Below, piece after piece: positions 8,969 through 21,480 of a DNA stretch of 64,000 bases (within the stretch, counting starts at the first letter, position 1; each line of letters opens with the position of its first letter). The position numbers and the translations under genes were made by a program. Origin of the DNA: Begonia masoniana (taxonomy: Eukaryota > Streptophyta > Magnoliopsida > Cucurbitales > Begoniaceae); assembly GCA_022432975.1 (NCBI GenBank), contig CM039508.1, forward strand, positions 14,569,549-14,633,548, written 5' to 3'. The notes beneath the pieces were generated by a model, which was given only the letters and a program-made list of their open reading frames with translations, made no database searches and was not told the DNA's origin.

Positions 8969-11900
8969 TCAAGCGAAGAGTTCTGGATATTTTTCCATCA
9001 TGTCCTGCCATCTTTCCCATGTGGCTTCCTCAATACCATGATTCATCCATTAAACTTTCACAAGGGGGATTTCCTTATTCCTCAGAGTTTTCACTGCAGA
9101 TTCCAAAATTCGTACTGGCTTTTCTTCGTACACCAATATCGGTTCTAACTCAAAATCCACTAGGTTTAACAACTTGAGTAGGGTCCCGTATGCATTTTCT
9201 TAACATTGACACATGGAAGACATTATGAATCCTTTCTGATGATGGAGGCAATTGCAATCTATAAGCCGTACTGCCAATCCTTTCTAAGATGGGGAATGGT
9301 CTAATAAACCGTGGGTTTAGCTTTCATTTCTTACCAAATCTTAAAACTCCTTTAAATGGTGAAATCCTTAGGAATACTTCATCACCAACAGAAAACTCAA
9401 GGTCTCTTCTCCTCTGGTCTGCGTAACTCTTCTGTCGACTATGTGCAGTTATCATTCTTTTCCTAATAGTGGCAATCTTGTCCGACATCTGTTGCAAAAT
9501 CTCGGGACCTAGGAGTTTTGCTTCACCAACCTCATCCCAATACAGAGGTGACCTACATTTCCTGCCATACAGTGCTTCATAAGGTGCCATACCAATGGTG
9601 GACTGATAACTGTTATTGTAGGAGAACTCAACCAAAGGTAAGTATTGGCTCCAAGATGACTGGAAATCTAGTACACACGCCCTCAGCATATCTTCAAGTA
9701 TCTGAATAGTCCTCTCAGATTGACCATCTGTCTGCGGGTGAAAGGCAGTGCTGAAGGATAACCTCGTACCAAGTGTGCCTTGTAGACCTTTCCAAAACTG
9801 TGAGGTGAACCTAGGGTCACGATCAGAGACAATAGATACAGGAATTCCATGCAGTCTAATAATTTCTTGTACATAAAGGTCAGCAAGCTGGTTCATCGTG
9901 TAGGTTGTCTTTACAGGTAAGAAATGGGCTGATTTCGTCAGTCTATCAATCACAACCCAAATACTATCATGTCCCTTAGTTGTTTTAGGTAATCCTACTA
10001 CAAAATCCATAGCTATGTGTTCCCACTTTCATTCTAGAATAGGTAAAGGCCGAAGGGTACCTCCTGGACGCTGGTGCTCGGCTTTAACTTGCTGGCATAC
10101 TAGACAAGACTCCACATACATAGCAACATCCCTTTTTAAGTTTGGCCACCAGTAGAGTAACCTCAGGTCTCGATACATCTTGGTGCTGCCAGGATGTACA
10201 GAAAAGGGAGACAAATGTGTCTCGGCCAAGATTAACTTACGTAATCCCTCATCATTAGGGACATACCATCGATTCCTAAACCTCAGAATTCCATCTTTGG
10301 AAAGACTAAACTCGGAGGTGGTGTCCTTCAATCTGCTCATTATACTGATATTCTCCTCTGAATTCCTCTGTTGTGCCTCTTTGATCTTTTCCAAAACCGT
10401 TGGTTGAATGGTCAATTCGGCAAGTAAGGCTGATAACTTTGGTACTATATCCAATTCAAATCTCTGTACTTCTGTCCTCAATGGTATAGACATAGTTGAC
10501 ATTACGGGTTGCATTGTTGTTGACATCCTGCTCAAAGCGTCAGCCACAGAGTTAGCCTTACCCGGGTGGTACCTGATCTCAAAGTCATAATCCTTAACGA
10601 ATTCCAACCAACGTCTCTGTCTCATGTTCAATTCCTTTTGTGTAAAGAGGTACTTCAGACTTTTATGGTCAGAAAATACCTCACACTGTTGTCCATACAA
10701 ATAGTGTGTCCACATCTTCAAGGCAAAAACAACAGCAGCTAATTCTAAATCATGGGTGGGATAGTTTTGTTCATAACTCTTTAGCTGCCTAGAGGCATAC
10801 GCTACAACTTTACCCTCTTGCATCAAAACACAGCCCAAACCAACTTTAGATGCATCACAGTATACGCTAAACTTTCCTTCTTCGGTTGGAAGAGTCAAAA
10901 CAGGGGCTGTTGTTAACTTCAATTTCAATGTTTGGAAGCTATCCTCACAAGCTTCGGTCCAATAATACTTATTGTCTTTCTTTGTCAGATTCGTCAGAGG
11001 CTTAGCTATTAAGGAAAATCCTTTGATGAACTTCCTGTAATAGCCTGCCAATCCAAGGAAACTGCGGACTTCACTGGCGTTCTTCGGTTGTGGCCAATCC
11101 TTTACTGCCTGAATTTTGGTCGGGTCTACTGATATGTCATTAGCAGCAACTACATGGCCAAGAAAATTAACCTTGTTCAACCAAAACTCACACTTGGACA
11201 ACTTGGCATAAAGTTGGTGCTCCTTTAATGTCGTCAAAACTACACTTAAATGCTCTGCATGGTCATCTTCAGTCTGCGAGTATATCAAGATATCATCTAT
11301 GAATACAATTACAAACTTGTCCAAATACTCACGAAACACTCGATTCATTAAGTCCATAAAGGCTGCAGGTGCATTTATCAGCCCAAACGACATTACAAGG
11401 AATTCATAATGTCCATAACGGGTCCTGAAGGTAGTCTTAGGTATATCACTCTCCTTAACTTTCAATTGATAGTACCCCGAACGCAAATCAATCTTTGAAA
11501 ACACTTTAGCTCCTTGCAATTGGTCAAACAAGTCATCAATACGGGGCAAGGGGTATTTATTCTTAATAGTTAACTTATTTAGATCTCTATAGTCTATGCA
11601 CATTCTGAGGGAACCATCTTTCTTTTTAACGAATAAGACAGGTGCACCCCAAGGAGAGCTGCTAGGGCGGATAAATCCTTTGTCTACTAATTCCTGCAGT
11701 TGGATTTTTAACTCCTTCAACTCAACAGGTGCCATGCGATATAGGTTCTTAGACACCGGTAAGGCCTCAGGGTACGTATCTATTACAAACTCTTTGTCTC
11801 TATCAGGTGGTAAACCAGGCTAATCATCAAAAAATGCCTCAGGGAACTCTCGGACTATTGGAATATCCTGAAATTCCATTCTATCCTTCATCCGAACATC

Positions 11901-13392
11901 CATTACACTAGCCAAGTAACTCTCACATCCATTTTTTAATAATCGATGGATCTCTAAGGAGGATATAATCGGCATTTCACTTATCTTAGGGATAGCTTGG
12001 AAGGAATAATGATCACCATTTGGGGGTCGAAAATCAACCAACCCAGATCTACAACTTATTGTGGCATAATGCCTGAATAACCAATCCATTCCTAATATCA
12101 CCTCATACCCTTTCACTGTCAATTACAATCAGTTCTACATATAGTTTCTTACCTCCTAAGGACACAACATCACCTTTAACAATCTGTTCTGAATGTAGGG
12201 ACTTCCCTGATGATAACATAACATTATATGGCCTTTCGGCTGGTAAAAGTTCTAAGTTGTGATTGCATACAAACAAGGTTGATATAAACGAGTGCGTGGC
12301 TCCCGTATCTATAAGTGTGTAAGCAGTAAAACCACAGATCATAATGGTACCTGTTATAACTGTATGCGGCACTGTGTCCTCATCCTCCGTCATAGCATAA
12401 ACTCTTGGTGCTATCCTTGCACGGTTCGGATCTGGCGGCATGGGGCAGTCTCTGACTATATGTCCAACCTTATCACATCTGAAACAGCGGCCAGAATGCA
12501 ACTTACATTCGCCGGGGTGGTTCTTCTGACAGGTGGGGCATAGAGGGGTCATTGGTCGCTTTCCTTTTCCCTGATCTTCATTTGGATTGATGGGTCACTT
12601 TATACCTTGTTGTTGTTGTTGTGGTCCCCTGTTCTGTTGCGGCTGCCATCCTTTGTTCTTACGTGGTGGCGGCTGAGTTTCCTTCGTGAATTTTCTTGGC
12701 TGCTCACGCTGTGCATATGCTGTCATTTTAGCCTCTTCCAGCTTCAAGGCCTTAGCCGTCACTTCACCATAAGGTACATTGTGTATCCCAGCAGTCTTCA
12801 CTTTCATGTACAAACTCGGCTTCAGTCCTTGAACAAATTGGTAAATCCTGTCCTCATCATCCTCAATCATTCGGGGAGCAAACCGTGATAAAGCATCAAA
12901 TTTGCATATGTAATCCGTCACAGAGCTAGTTTGTCGGAGATTCATGAACTCCTTCTTCTTGTTAGCCCGAACAGTCCTATTGAAGTACTTGTCAAAGAAG
13001 GCAGTCTTAAACATTTCCCAGGTCATAGCTCCTGCATTAGCGGTGTTCTGGATTTAATCTCACCAATGCCTTGCTCCCAATTCCAAATGAAAGACAACAT
13101 ACGTGACCTTATCTCCTTCGTCAACCTTTGCATACTTAAATATGTCCTCTATCTTTCGAACCCGTTCCTCAGCATAAATAGGATCTGAAACATATCCATT
13201 AAATACCGGGGGTCGAAGCCGGTGGAAACGCTCACCTCCATGATCATGAGTTGCATTAGTACTGGAGTTGCCTTGTTCCTCTCTAGCAGTCATCAGCTGT
13301 TCGATCTGGCGAGATTGGCGCATGACCAACTCTGTCAACTGAGCAATGGCATTGCTATCCTCATTGGTCTATCTCTGCTGACCTCTAACCAT
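8969..13392 (-). pseudogene. Tekay-A gag-pol polyprotein, multiple stops and frameshifts
   Basis: ATG at 13392 begins MVRGQQR, followed at once by a TAG. Order along the minus strand: gag capsid core (13340-12600), glutamine-rich linker, zinc knuckle CFRCDKVGHIVRDC, protease with LIDTGATHSF (about 12290-12315), frameshift near 12110, stop at 11820, RT with FIDD (about 11300), RNase H (DASKVG, SDHKSL, VADALSR), integrase zinc region and core, a stop at about 10026, a stop near 9321, then a frameshifted C-terminus. The chromodomain tail ending KYPELFA is still readable to 8969. Several stops are C-to-T type (CAG to TAG, CGA to TGA, TGG to TGA). Clade: Tekay/Del. Confidence 0.9.
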
Positions 13393-13402
13393 TTTGGGAT
13401 TC

Positions 13403-13465
13403 CTAGACAAATAATTATAGATACATCTTAACTTAATGACATTTACTGAAATCATAAATACTTAC
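13403..13465 (-). other. Putative leader intron just before gag, Tekay-A
   Basis: On the minus strand CAACT/GTAAGTATT begins and GTCTAG/GAATCC ends a 63-bp AT-rich segment, 10 nt before the gag ATG. Tekay-B, -C, -D and -E have GTAAGT...AG segments of 60-64 bp at the same place. Confidence 0.5.
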
Positions 13466-13539
13466 AGTTGCTGGAGTGTGCTCATGTGAAAATCAGTGCT
13501 GGAAGGCAGTCTGCAGAATCGGTTTTAGAACCCGGTTTT

Positions 13540-13551
13540 GCTCTGATACCA
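13540..13551 (-). other. Primer binding site of Tekay-A
   Basis: TGGTATCAGAGC on the minus strand, 4 nt from the 5' LTR end, is complementary to the 3' end of initiator-Met tRNA. Confidence 0.9.
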
Positions 13552-14035
13552 TAATTGTGACGACCCCAGAGAGATCGTCACATAATCCATATCTTTCTTA
13601 ATCATTTAATTCTTATTACTCACACATTATTCATTATTAGTAATGTATTTTATTTTATTTTTTAAACATAATTTAACTCAAGATATCATACGCGATTCAC
13701 TAGGCCTCATTCGGCAAAGGAAAACATTACACATCTCCCGACGGGCAGTGCAATGTATATCAGCTGGTGAAGGGAAACTTAAACCTTTAGACTGCATCTA
13801 TCGATAGAGGAATAAACCACATCTACCGGTCACTAGACGACAAAACCATGTTTATACCATCCGGTGAAGAAACTCTCTACATCATCCGATGAAATAAGGG
13901 GACATCATCCGGTGAACATGTGCTCCTCACGTGAATAATTAAAACATGACCCGGTCACTAAACGACAAGATAACCCTCACATCATCCGGTAACTAGACGA
14001 CAAACTATACTTACATCTTCCGATAGCTTAAACGC

Positions 14036-14965
14036 TCTACATCTGCCGATCGCTAGACGACAAAATAGCACTTTCATCATCTGATGGCTTAAACATTCTA
14101 CATCTGCCGATCGCTAGACGACAAAATAGTACTTTCATCATCCAATGGCTTAAACACTCTACATCAGCCGATCGCTAGACGACAAAATAGCACTTTCATC
14201 ATCCAATGGCTTAAACACTCTACATCTGCCGATCGCTAGACAACAAAATAGCACTTTCATCATCCGATGGCTTAAACACTCTACATCTGTCCATCGCTAG
14301 ACGACAAAATAGCACTTTCATCATCCGATGGCTTAAACACTCTACATCTGTCCATCGCTAGACGACAAAATAGCACTTTCATCATCCGATGGCTTAAACA
14401 CTCTACATCTGCCGATCGCTAGACGACAAAATAGCACTTTCATCATCCGATGGCTTAACACTCAAAATAGCACTTTCATCATCCGATGGCTTAAACACTC
14501 TACATCTGCCGATCGCTAGACGACAAAATAGCACTTTCATCATCCGATGGCTTAAACACTCTACATCTGCCGATCGCTAGACGACAAAATAGCACTTTCA
14601 TCATCCGATGGCTTAAACACTCTACATCTGCCGATCGCTAGACGACAAAATAGCACTTTCATCATCCGATGGCTTAAACACTCTACATCTGCCGATCGCT
14701 AGACGACAAAATAGCACTTTCATCATCCGATGGCTTAAACACTCTACATCTGCCGATCGCTAGACGACAAAATAGCACTTTCATCATCCGATGGCTTAAA
14801 CACTCTACATCTGCCGATCGCTAGACGACAAAATAGCACTTTCATCATCCGATGGCTTAAACACTCTACATCTGCCGATCGCTAGACGACAAAATAGCAC
14901 TTTCATCATCCGATGGCTTAAACACTCTACATCTGCCGATCGCTAGACGACAAAATAGCACTTGC
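14036..14965. repeat. 61-bp tandem array inside the Tekay-A 5' LTR (15 copies plus a partial)
   Basis: Fifteen units contain the CGATCGCT or CCATCGCT block, with a truncated unit at about 14451-14475. Two adjacent units share the variant CTGTCCATCGCT (14286 and 14347), a sign of local unit duplication. The array ends at GCTGACGTCAGCCGGATGG. Confidence 0.9.
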
Positions 14966-15402
14966 TGACGTCAGCCGGATGGTTTCCTTATCCAGCTTCT
15001 ATCACACGGCAGAAAAACACTATAATCATCAAACAACTTCATCCAACAGAAAATACCACAACTCACCCGAATCTTAACTTAGTAACTATAAACCTCAATG
15101 AGTAAGAATCATAAACTCATCCAAAATACGCATAGCGGAAGGCTTAAGCAAAACAAACCATTCAATAACCTTTAAAATCATCATCAGGCTCTTAAGTCTA
15201 ATCATTCAAATATAAATCTCATGGTTATAAGAAATTCTATTCTACTTAGACATCCGTTTATCATAAACTTCATTGAGATACTATGAGCATAACCAGGGGT
15301 CTTAATCGCCTGCCCAGCCTTGCACTGTCATACTGAGCATCCTCCAGTAACCAGCTTTAAACATCATCTTTGGACTGGAAATCCTCACCTGTTAGCTCTT
15401 CA

Positions 15403-16072
15403 CCTACATCATAAGGTTTAACTATAAGCCTAATGCTTAGTAAGGAATGCAACACTAACATGGATGCATGAATGTAAAACTCGGGAAATCACATACTCAT
15501 AAGTCTCTTTTTTTTTTCTCGTTCATATCTTTGCTTGTAATCATCATTCATAGTCATGGATCATATTTATCATTCATAATCATTGATCACATTCTTCATT
15601 TAAGTTGTGTGGATTAAGAGAGGATTTGTGCCAGTAAAGGGGGTTCGACAGTGAGTTTGATCTTGGTCCCTACTGCGGGTCGTATTCATAAGTCCCTCTT
15701 TTGGACTGTGACATACGCCGAACCGTCCCCAACCCTCACTTAGTCCACGTTGCATCAGTTTTATCTTCTTACTTTATTCATGAGGAAAACATGCTCTTAA
15801 AACATTTTCATATGCATAAAATAGTCATGATGCATGTACATGGAAATTCCTAAATCATCAAGCTACAGACAGAGCACTATCCAACATAAAACCTTACAAT
15901 TGAACTAATCATCAACATAAATACTAGACAGTATCATAAGGGAACTACTAATCATCGTATGAGTTTCTACCTAACATCCTTTGATGTAGGGTCCTAATGA
16001 CAGAGAAACCTGTACATTCACTTACCTGGTCTCCTTAGCAATTTGAGCTCCTTTCTCTTCAAACTTCTTCAC
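15403..16072 (-). other. Putative mini-exon and structured intron, Tekay-A 5' LTR
   Basis: Mini-exon 16026-16072 (47 nt; TTTTAG/GTGAAG start, GACCAG/GTAAGT end). The intron-like segment 15404-16025 ends GATGTAG/GTG. Pairing arms are 15978-15990 and 15403-15416. Confidence 0.5.
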
Positions 16073-16589
16073 CTAAAACATTTACATTGCAGTAGTTAAA
16101 ACAAAATCCTATTAGTTCTAATCACAAGTCATTCCTAGGATCTAATAGCTATAGTCACTCCCGAATCCTTTGTATAGTTCTCTGTGCAGTTTGAAATCCA
16201 AACCCAAAACAGAAAGATTCGATTAGCGATAACTCAGGGTTGGTTGTTTAATGTCCAAAATCAATTCGGAATGACATTACCACTTTCAGATTTTAAAATA
16301 CCCTTACTAATACTCGGCCATTGAAGAACCCAGAACTTCAACACATAGTAGAAAACAGAGCTTAACGACTAAAAGATAGCTACATTGCCAAACTCGTACC
16401 TCGAGCACAAAGTAGCCGAGAAGCAACAAGGAAACCAATCGTCGAAAGAGGGATTTCCAGCTGACAGAGAGCGAGAGCTCGGGAGGGAAAATCGCCGAGA
16501 GTAAGAGATGACGGCTACAGTGGTTTAAATGAGGTTTGAATCCTTTCCTTTTTCTTTAAATACTAGTCTCAATCCTCCATTATTACAAC

Positions 16590-19013
16590 TGTAACGACCC
16601 GGGAAGGATTGCCACGTAATTCATGACTTTACTCACTCCTTTCACTCTTTTATATATTCTTTTTTTTACTAAGCAGCGTAAATACTAATTCTGTAGTCAC
16701 GTGTAGGACATGGACAATGAAATAAGACATTTGGCTGGGGGATTTTTAAAAAAAGACATCTGCCGAACTCAACGACAAAACTTCACTCTCATCTGCCGAT
16801 CACTAAACGACAAGGCAGAAGAGGGCTCACATCTACCGATAAACCAAAGCTACATCTTCCGGTTATCCCGTGCATTTCACGTGATTCATTAATCACCCAT
16901 CGGTAGATGTAAGTTCTCACATCAACCGACAGTCACGTGTATCCCACACAATTCATTAAACGTTCGTCGGCAGATATACAACCACATCTGCCGATGACGT
17001 CAGCCGGCAGATAATCAAACCGCGTCTGCCGATGTCGTCAGCAGGAGGGTATATAAACTACATCTGCCGATGATGTCAGCAGGAGGATAAACAAACTGTA
17101 TCTGCCGATGACGTCAGCAGGAAAAATATACAAACTACATCTACCGATGACTAGGTGACAGGGAAAAAGACTCCTACATCACCCGATATAAACACACTGT
17201 ATCTACCGACAGAAATCTCACTACTTCTACCGATAGCAAAAGAAATCCTGCGTCTACCGATAGAAAACACACCACTTCTACCGGTAGGACTAAACAACAT
17301 CTCCCAATAGACATGATCATAAGCAAGTCTCAAACTTTCCAGACTTAACATTTCTATAAACAGAAATCAATGATTCCCTCAGAGTACCTATAGCGGAAGT
17401 CTTAAACAAAAGATATTCAATAAATTGTACCATCCTCAATTCAGTAACCAACCAGACAATTTCAAATCCCAGTACCATAACACAACTTCATTCCATTTAT
17501 ACTTCTATATTAAAAATCACAGAGCATAAACCAGAGTTTCCATCACCATCCAGCCACAGACTTGCACCTTGAACACCATCCAGCAGCCAGTCCTAAACAT
17601 CCTCATTGATCTTGAAATCCTCACCTGAATGTTCTTCACCTACATCATAAGGTGTAACTGTAAGCCTAAGGCTTAGTAAGGAATGCAATACTATCACGAG
17701 TGCATGAATGCATAATTCAGAGAAAACATGCTCATAAATCATTTCTGGTTCATGTTCTTGTTCGTATTCATCATTCATAATCATAGATCGTATTCATCTT
17801 TCATATCATTGTTCATATCGCTGAACCACATTCATCATTCGTATCATAGTTCATATCGCTGAACCATCTTCATCATTCATATCATTGTTCATGTTGTGTG
17901 GGATGAGAGAGGATTTGTGCCGGTAAAGGGGGTTCGACAGTGAGTTTGATCATGGTCCCTACTGCGGGTCGTATTCTTATGTCCTACTGCGGACTGTGAC
18001 ATACGCCGAACCGCCCCAACCCTCACTCATTCACGTTGTAGGGATTTTATCACCTTATCTTGTTCATGAGAAAACATGCTTTTAAAACATTTTCGTGTGC
18101 ATAAATCATTGATAATGCATGAGCATGGGATTCTTTATCTCATCCTAGCTATAGGACAGAACAATCATTCAGTGTGAAAACTTACCATCGAACTACTCAT
18201 CAACATAAATGCTAGACAGTAACATGAAAGAACTACTGATCATCGTATGAGTTTCTACCTAGCATCCTTTGATGTAGGGTCCTATTGACCGGGAAACCTA
18301 TACATTCACTTACCTGGTCTCCTTAGCACTTTGAGCTCTTTCTCTTCAAACTTCTTCACCTAAAACATTCACATTGCAGTAGTTAAAACAAAGTCCTATA
18401 AGTTCTAACCTCAAGTCATCCTAGGGTCTAATAGACAAAGCCATCCTGAATCCTTAGTCTAACGCTCTGTGCAAAATCTGAAATCCAAGAACTGAAATAG
18501 ACAGATTCGACTACCGGTTACTCAGGGTTGATTGTTTTTAAATGTCCAAAACTGATTCGGAATGACATTACCACTCTCAGATTAACAATGAACTATATTA
18601 TTACCCTGTTGTTTAAGGATTTGAGTTACGGGTTCAAGCTGAAAACAGAGCTAAACGATTAACTGATAACTACATTGTCTAACTCATACCTCGAGCGTAA
18701 GGTAATCGAGATATAGCAAGGGAACTGGTCGTCGAAGGAAGGATTACAGGCAGGCAGAGGGCGAGAGCTTGCGAGAGAAGGAATCGCCGAGAATGGAGGA
18801 TGTCGGCTACAGTGAGTTAATGAGGTTTAAATCATTTCCACTTCCTTTAAATATCGGTCTAAGCCCTCTATTATTACAACTTTGCCACTCGACCTAGTTT
18901 AAACCCACATGTAATTAGTTACACTTGTCTTAAAATTCTAAACCGCGAAGATTAAATGTTCATGACCGTTAATACAGTTAGGAAAATTACCTAGTCGTAA
19001 CTCGGGTGTTACA
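16590..19013 (-). mobile_element. Solo LTR, 2424 bp, nested in the Tekay-A LTR
   Basis: TGTAACGACCCGGG...CGGGTGTTACA, flanked by ACAAC (16585-16589 and 19014-19018). The uninterrupted site is visible at 8783-8800 in the other Tekay-A LTR. No internal region remains, so it arose by LTR-LTR recombination. It holds three to four CTGCCGATGACGTCAGC-type units (about 16985-17120) and the shared mini-exon block (18314-18359). It is a relative of the Tekay-A LTR. Confidence 0.92.
17639..18359 (-). other. Putative mini-exon and structured intron in the solo LTR
   Basis: Mini-exon 18314-18359 (46 nt) is bounded by TTTTAG and CAG/GTAAGT. The acceptor-like GATGTAG/G is at 17640. Arms CCTACATCAAAGG (18266-18278, minus) and CCTTATGATGTAGG (17639-17652, minus) can pair. 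Confidence 0.45.
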
Positions 19014-19157
19014 ACAACTTTGCCACTCAACCTAGTTTAAATCCACATGTAATTAATTAAGCTTGGCATAAAATTCTAAACCATGAAGATTGAATAATCA
19101 TGGCCGTTAATTCAGTTAGGAAGTCACCTGGTTGAAGTTGTCGGGTGTTACAGTAAG

Positions 19158-19384
19158 ATATTCATTTACCGAGAGGCTATTTTGTTTTAAGGTGAGAAGT
19201 TGATGAAAGAGTTCGTGCTTGTAGTGACGAGGGACAAACCTATGGTGCATTAAGTCTTTCATGGAAGTCCAAGTTGTAATGGTAGGTCCTAAGGTTCTAA
19301 TTCTTTGAGCTTTAAGGTTGGACCACAACAAGGCGGCGTCGCCCGTGAGCGATCTTACGGTTAAAGCTCTCGAATAAACGATTT
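19158..19384 (-). pseudogene. Element H: N-terminal part of gag
   Basis: The minus strand reads through a typical gag core (LLWSNLKAQRIRTLG, TWTSMKDLMHHRFVP, LSVNEYLT) and stops at the Tekay-A insertion. The frame resumes across the insertion at 5874. The start codon is not clear: the frame is open upstream to about 19390, then meets leader or LTR sequence. Confidence 0.75.
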
Positions 19385-20232
19385 TCCCGTAGGAAAACCG
19401 ACCACCTAAGGCCTAGGTTTTCTTCCTCAACTCCGACTCCCGTTGGAGAAGGCGAGGGAATGAATAAGGATTATCCTAGCAACCCGAAGTTAGGATAATA
19501 ATGGAGGGCTTCTCCACTTGGTTCAAAGAACAAAGGAAACTCTCAAAGGCTAACCACCTCAAAGAAGTAAAAAGGGATATTTTATAAATTGGCAAAAAGT
19601 TGTTTACAAACACCAATCCTATGCTTAAATAGAAAATCATAGGGTGGATGATTAGGGTTTCCATAAGGATGAATGAATAGTGGCCCTTGGATGAAAAGGG
19701 ATGGATGGCCAAGATCAAGGCAAACAAGCACACATCCTAGAGAGGAGATGAATGTCATGCCTAAATGGATCAATGGAGGGAATCTTGCCACATCATCAAT
19801 CCATGTTGCCACTAACTCTTGTACTTGCAAAATCATATCTTTAAATTTGGGTTCTTCTTTGGGCCATGACTTCCTTTGGGCTTTATCTTGTGAAGACCTT
19901 TTTTTCTTTGAATAATTGGTAGAATTTCTTCAACCCATAATCCACCACCATACATCTAACCCTAACCACACAATTTAATGCATGAAATGCAATTATAAAA
20001 TCATTACAATGAAGACGAATGTATGCCAAATAAATTCGAAAATAAAAATTACAAATTATTGGGCCGGGAAGACAAATTCCCATGGGCCGAATGGTGAATC
20101 CTTCCATGTGCTCCCAAATGCATTCCTTCCTCAAAAATATTCCTACAAAAAGAAAACATGTAATAAGTAGAGAGATGATAAAAACTTGGGACTTTACTAA
20201 TTTTTCTTTTAATTTCAACTCGAGGCACGTCA
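19385..20232 (-). mobile_element. Element H 5' LTR and leader
   Basis: Starts TGACGTGCCTCGAG at 20232 (minus). The first 230 bp match 3618-3848. A TATA-like CTATTTAAGC (minus; about 19623-19632) precedes a run ending in gag. The LTR/leader boundary is not resolved because the other LTR is incomplete in the window. Confidence 0.6.
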
Positions 20233-20818
20233 CCATTAAATCACTTTCACATAAACACACTTCAATATACATCCTCAAATACCCATCGACATTTCGACCA
20301 AAATACACATCCATAACCCGAATCCTCAACTTAAAATCATCAATATCAATCCATTTCATCCAACATCAAAATATACACTATCCAGGCATCAAGCACCCTA
20401 AAATGAGTTTCTATACATTTCTCTTCTATACTGTCTCCCATTAGCCCATCATAAACCCCAAAACCACAAAACACTTAACCTATTGCTCTTACAGGTCAGA
20501 ATTTGCACCGAATACACAGCGCACTCCCACAGGCATTCCTTTTCAACCAGCTCATTCATCTTGTAGAGGGGTGTCATTCTCACTTGTTTCAATGTCAACT
20601 ACACCATAGAGACATTCTATGTGAGCTAAAGGCTCAGTAAATCTATGTAAATGAAAAGGCATGCTATGCATATGATATTTAGAAAATCATGCATTTCTTT
20701 CATTCTTTAGTTTCATAGCAGAGGGTGTCACCGGGGCTTGACTCTCACCAGATGGAGAGGGCACATCTCGCGGTTAGATAGCTCTTTCCAAACGTCCAAA
20801 ACTATAGAACCTTACCTA
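20233..20818 (-). mobile_element. LTR-X fragment 1
   Basis: Part of an old Tekay-type LTR that also includes 30931-31200 and 37960-37970 (ending GGTGTTACA). Recognisable shared blocks on the minus strand: GAGCCTTTAGCTCACATAG and CTATGGTGTAG (acceptor-like, about 20600), both close to the Tekay-D LTR. Element H abuts it at 20232/20233, so its true start is unknown. Confidence 0.6.
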
Positions 20819-21129
20819 TGTAACACCCCGCGTTTACTGAACCCGGTTTGTTACTCATAACCCGAATATTACTAAGAAAACTTGGACCAAATTAAAAACT
20901 TCGTACAAAAATTCAAAATTTGGACATTTGATAAAACATGTAAACTTACAGCGGAAATCGTTTAAACAAAAAATAAAACTAACCAAAAACCATATAAAAA
21001 AAACGTTGGAAATGTTGAGAAACAATCGATTAAGAAGTGAAGGTTTAACCCGTGAAAATACTTTGAAGGTTGCAAAAGTCAAACTCGTCGTCCGCTGAAC
21101 AAGGTCAACGAAGGGGGAAGGCTATTTGA

Positions 21130-21480
21130 AGACTTCATCCGGTCGCTAAACGACAAAACATAGAATTTAGTCATCCGGTCAGTCTAACAGGGACATCCAC
21201 CGGTCACTAAACTGACAAAACATAAAATTTGGTCATCCGGTCAGTCTAACAGGGACATCCACCGGTCACTAAACGACAAAACATAAAATTTGGTCATCCG
21301 GTCAGTCTAACAGGGACATCCACCGGTGACGTCAGCCGGATGATCTCCTCATCCGAACGACTTTTCTCTATATCTACCGGTGACGTCAGCCAGATGATCT
21401 CCTCATCCGAATGACTTTACTCTATATCTACCGGTGACGTCAGCCGGATGATCTCCTCATCCGAATGACTTAACCCTTAT
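21130..21480. repeat. Short tandem arrays (61-bp x3, then 54-bp x3) in the Tekay-B LTR
   Basis: The 61-bp unit has the layout CATCCACCGGTCACTAAACG, ACAAAACATAAAATTTGG, TCATCCGGTCAG, aligning base for base with the Tekay-A 61-bp monomer. The 54-bp unit contains CCGGTGACGTCAGCCGG and CTCATCCGAA, and is the unit greatly expanded in Tekay-E. The same block is at about 29140-29480 in the other LTR. Confidence 0.85.

Larger units (their letters stand above)
5875..19152 (-). mobile_element. Tekay-A: complete nested Tekay/Del chromovirus, coding region decayed
   Basis: Inserted in the gag of element H. Its ends are TGTAACGACC at 5875 and GGGTGTTACA at 19152, flanked by the 5-bp duplication GTAAG (5870-5874 and 19153-19157). 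LTRs are at 5875-8927 and 13556-19152; the second contains a solo LTR. Primer site, polypurine tract, gag, protease, RT, RNase H, integrase and chromodomain remnants are all present in the order of the Tekay clade. Stops and frameshifts make it non-autonomous now. Confidence 0.93.
13556..19152 (-). mobile_element. Tekay-A 5' LTR, split by a solo LTR
   Basis: Same sequence as 5875-8927. Without the insert (16590-19013 plus one TSD copy) it is about 3168 bp, longer than its partner because it has two more 61-bp repeat units. The two LTRs differ at scattered sites, so the insertion is not recent. Confidence 0.9.

Noticed and set aside
20082..20444. 120-codon plus-strand frame
   Set aside because: It crosses the junction of two different elements (H LTR and LTR-X), so it cannot be an old gene.
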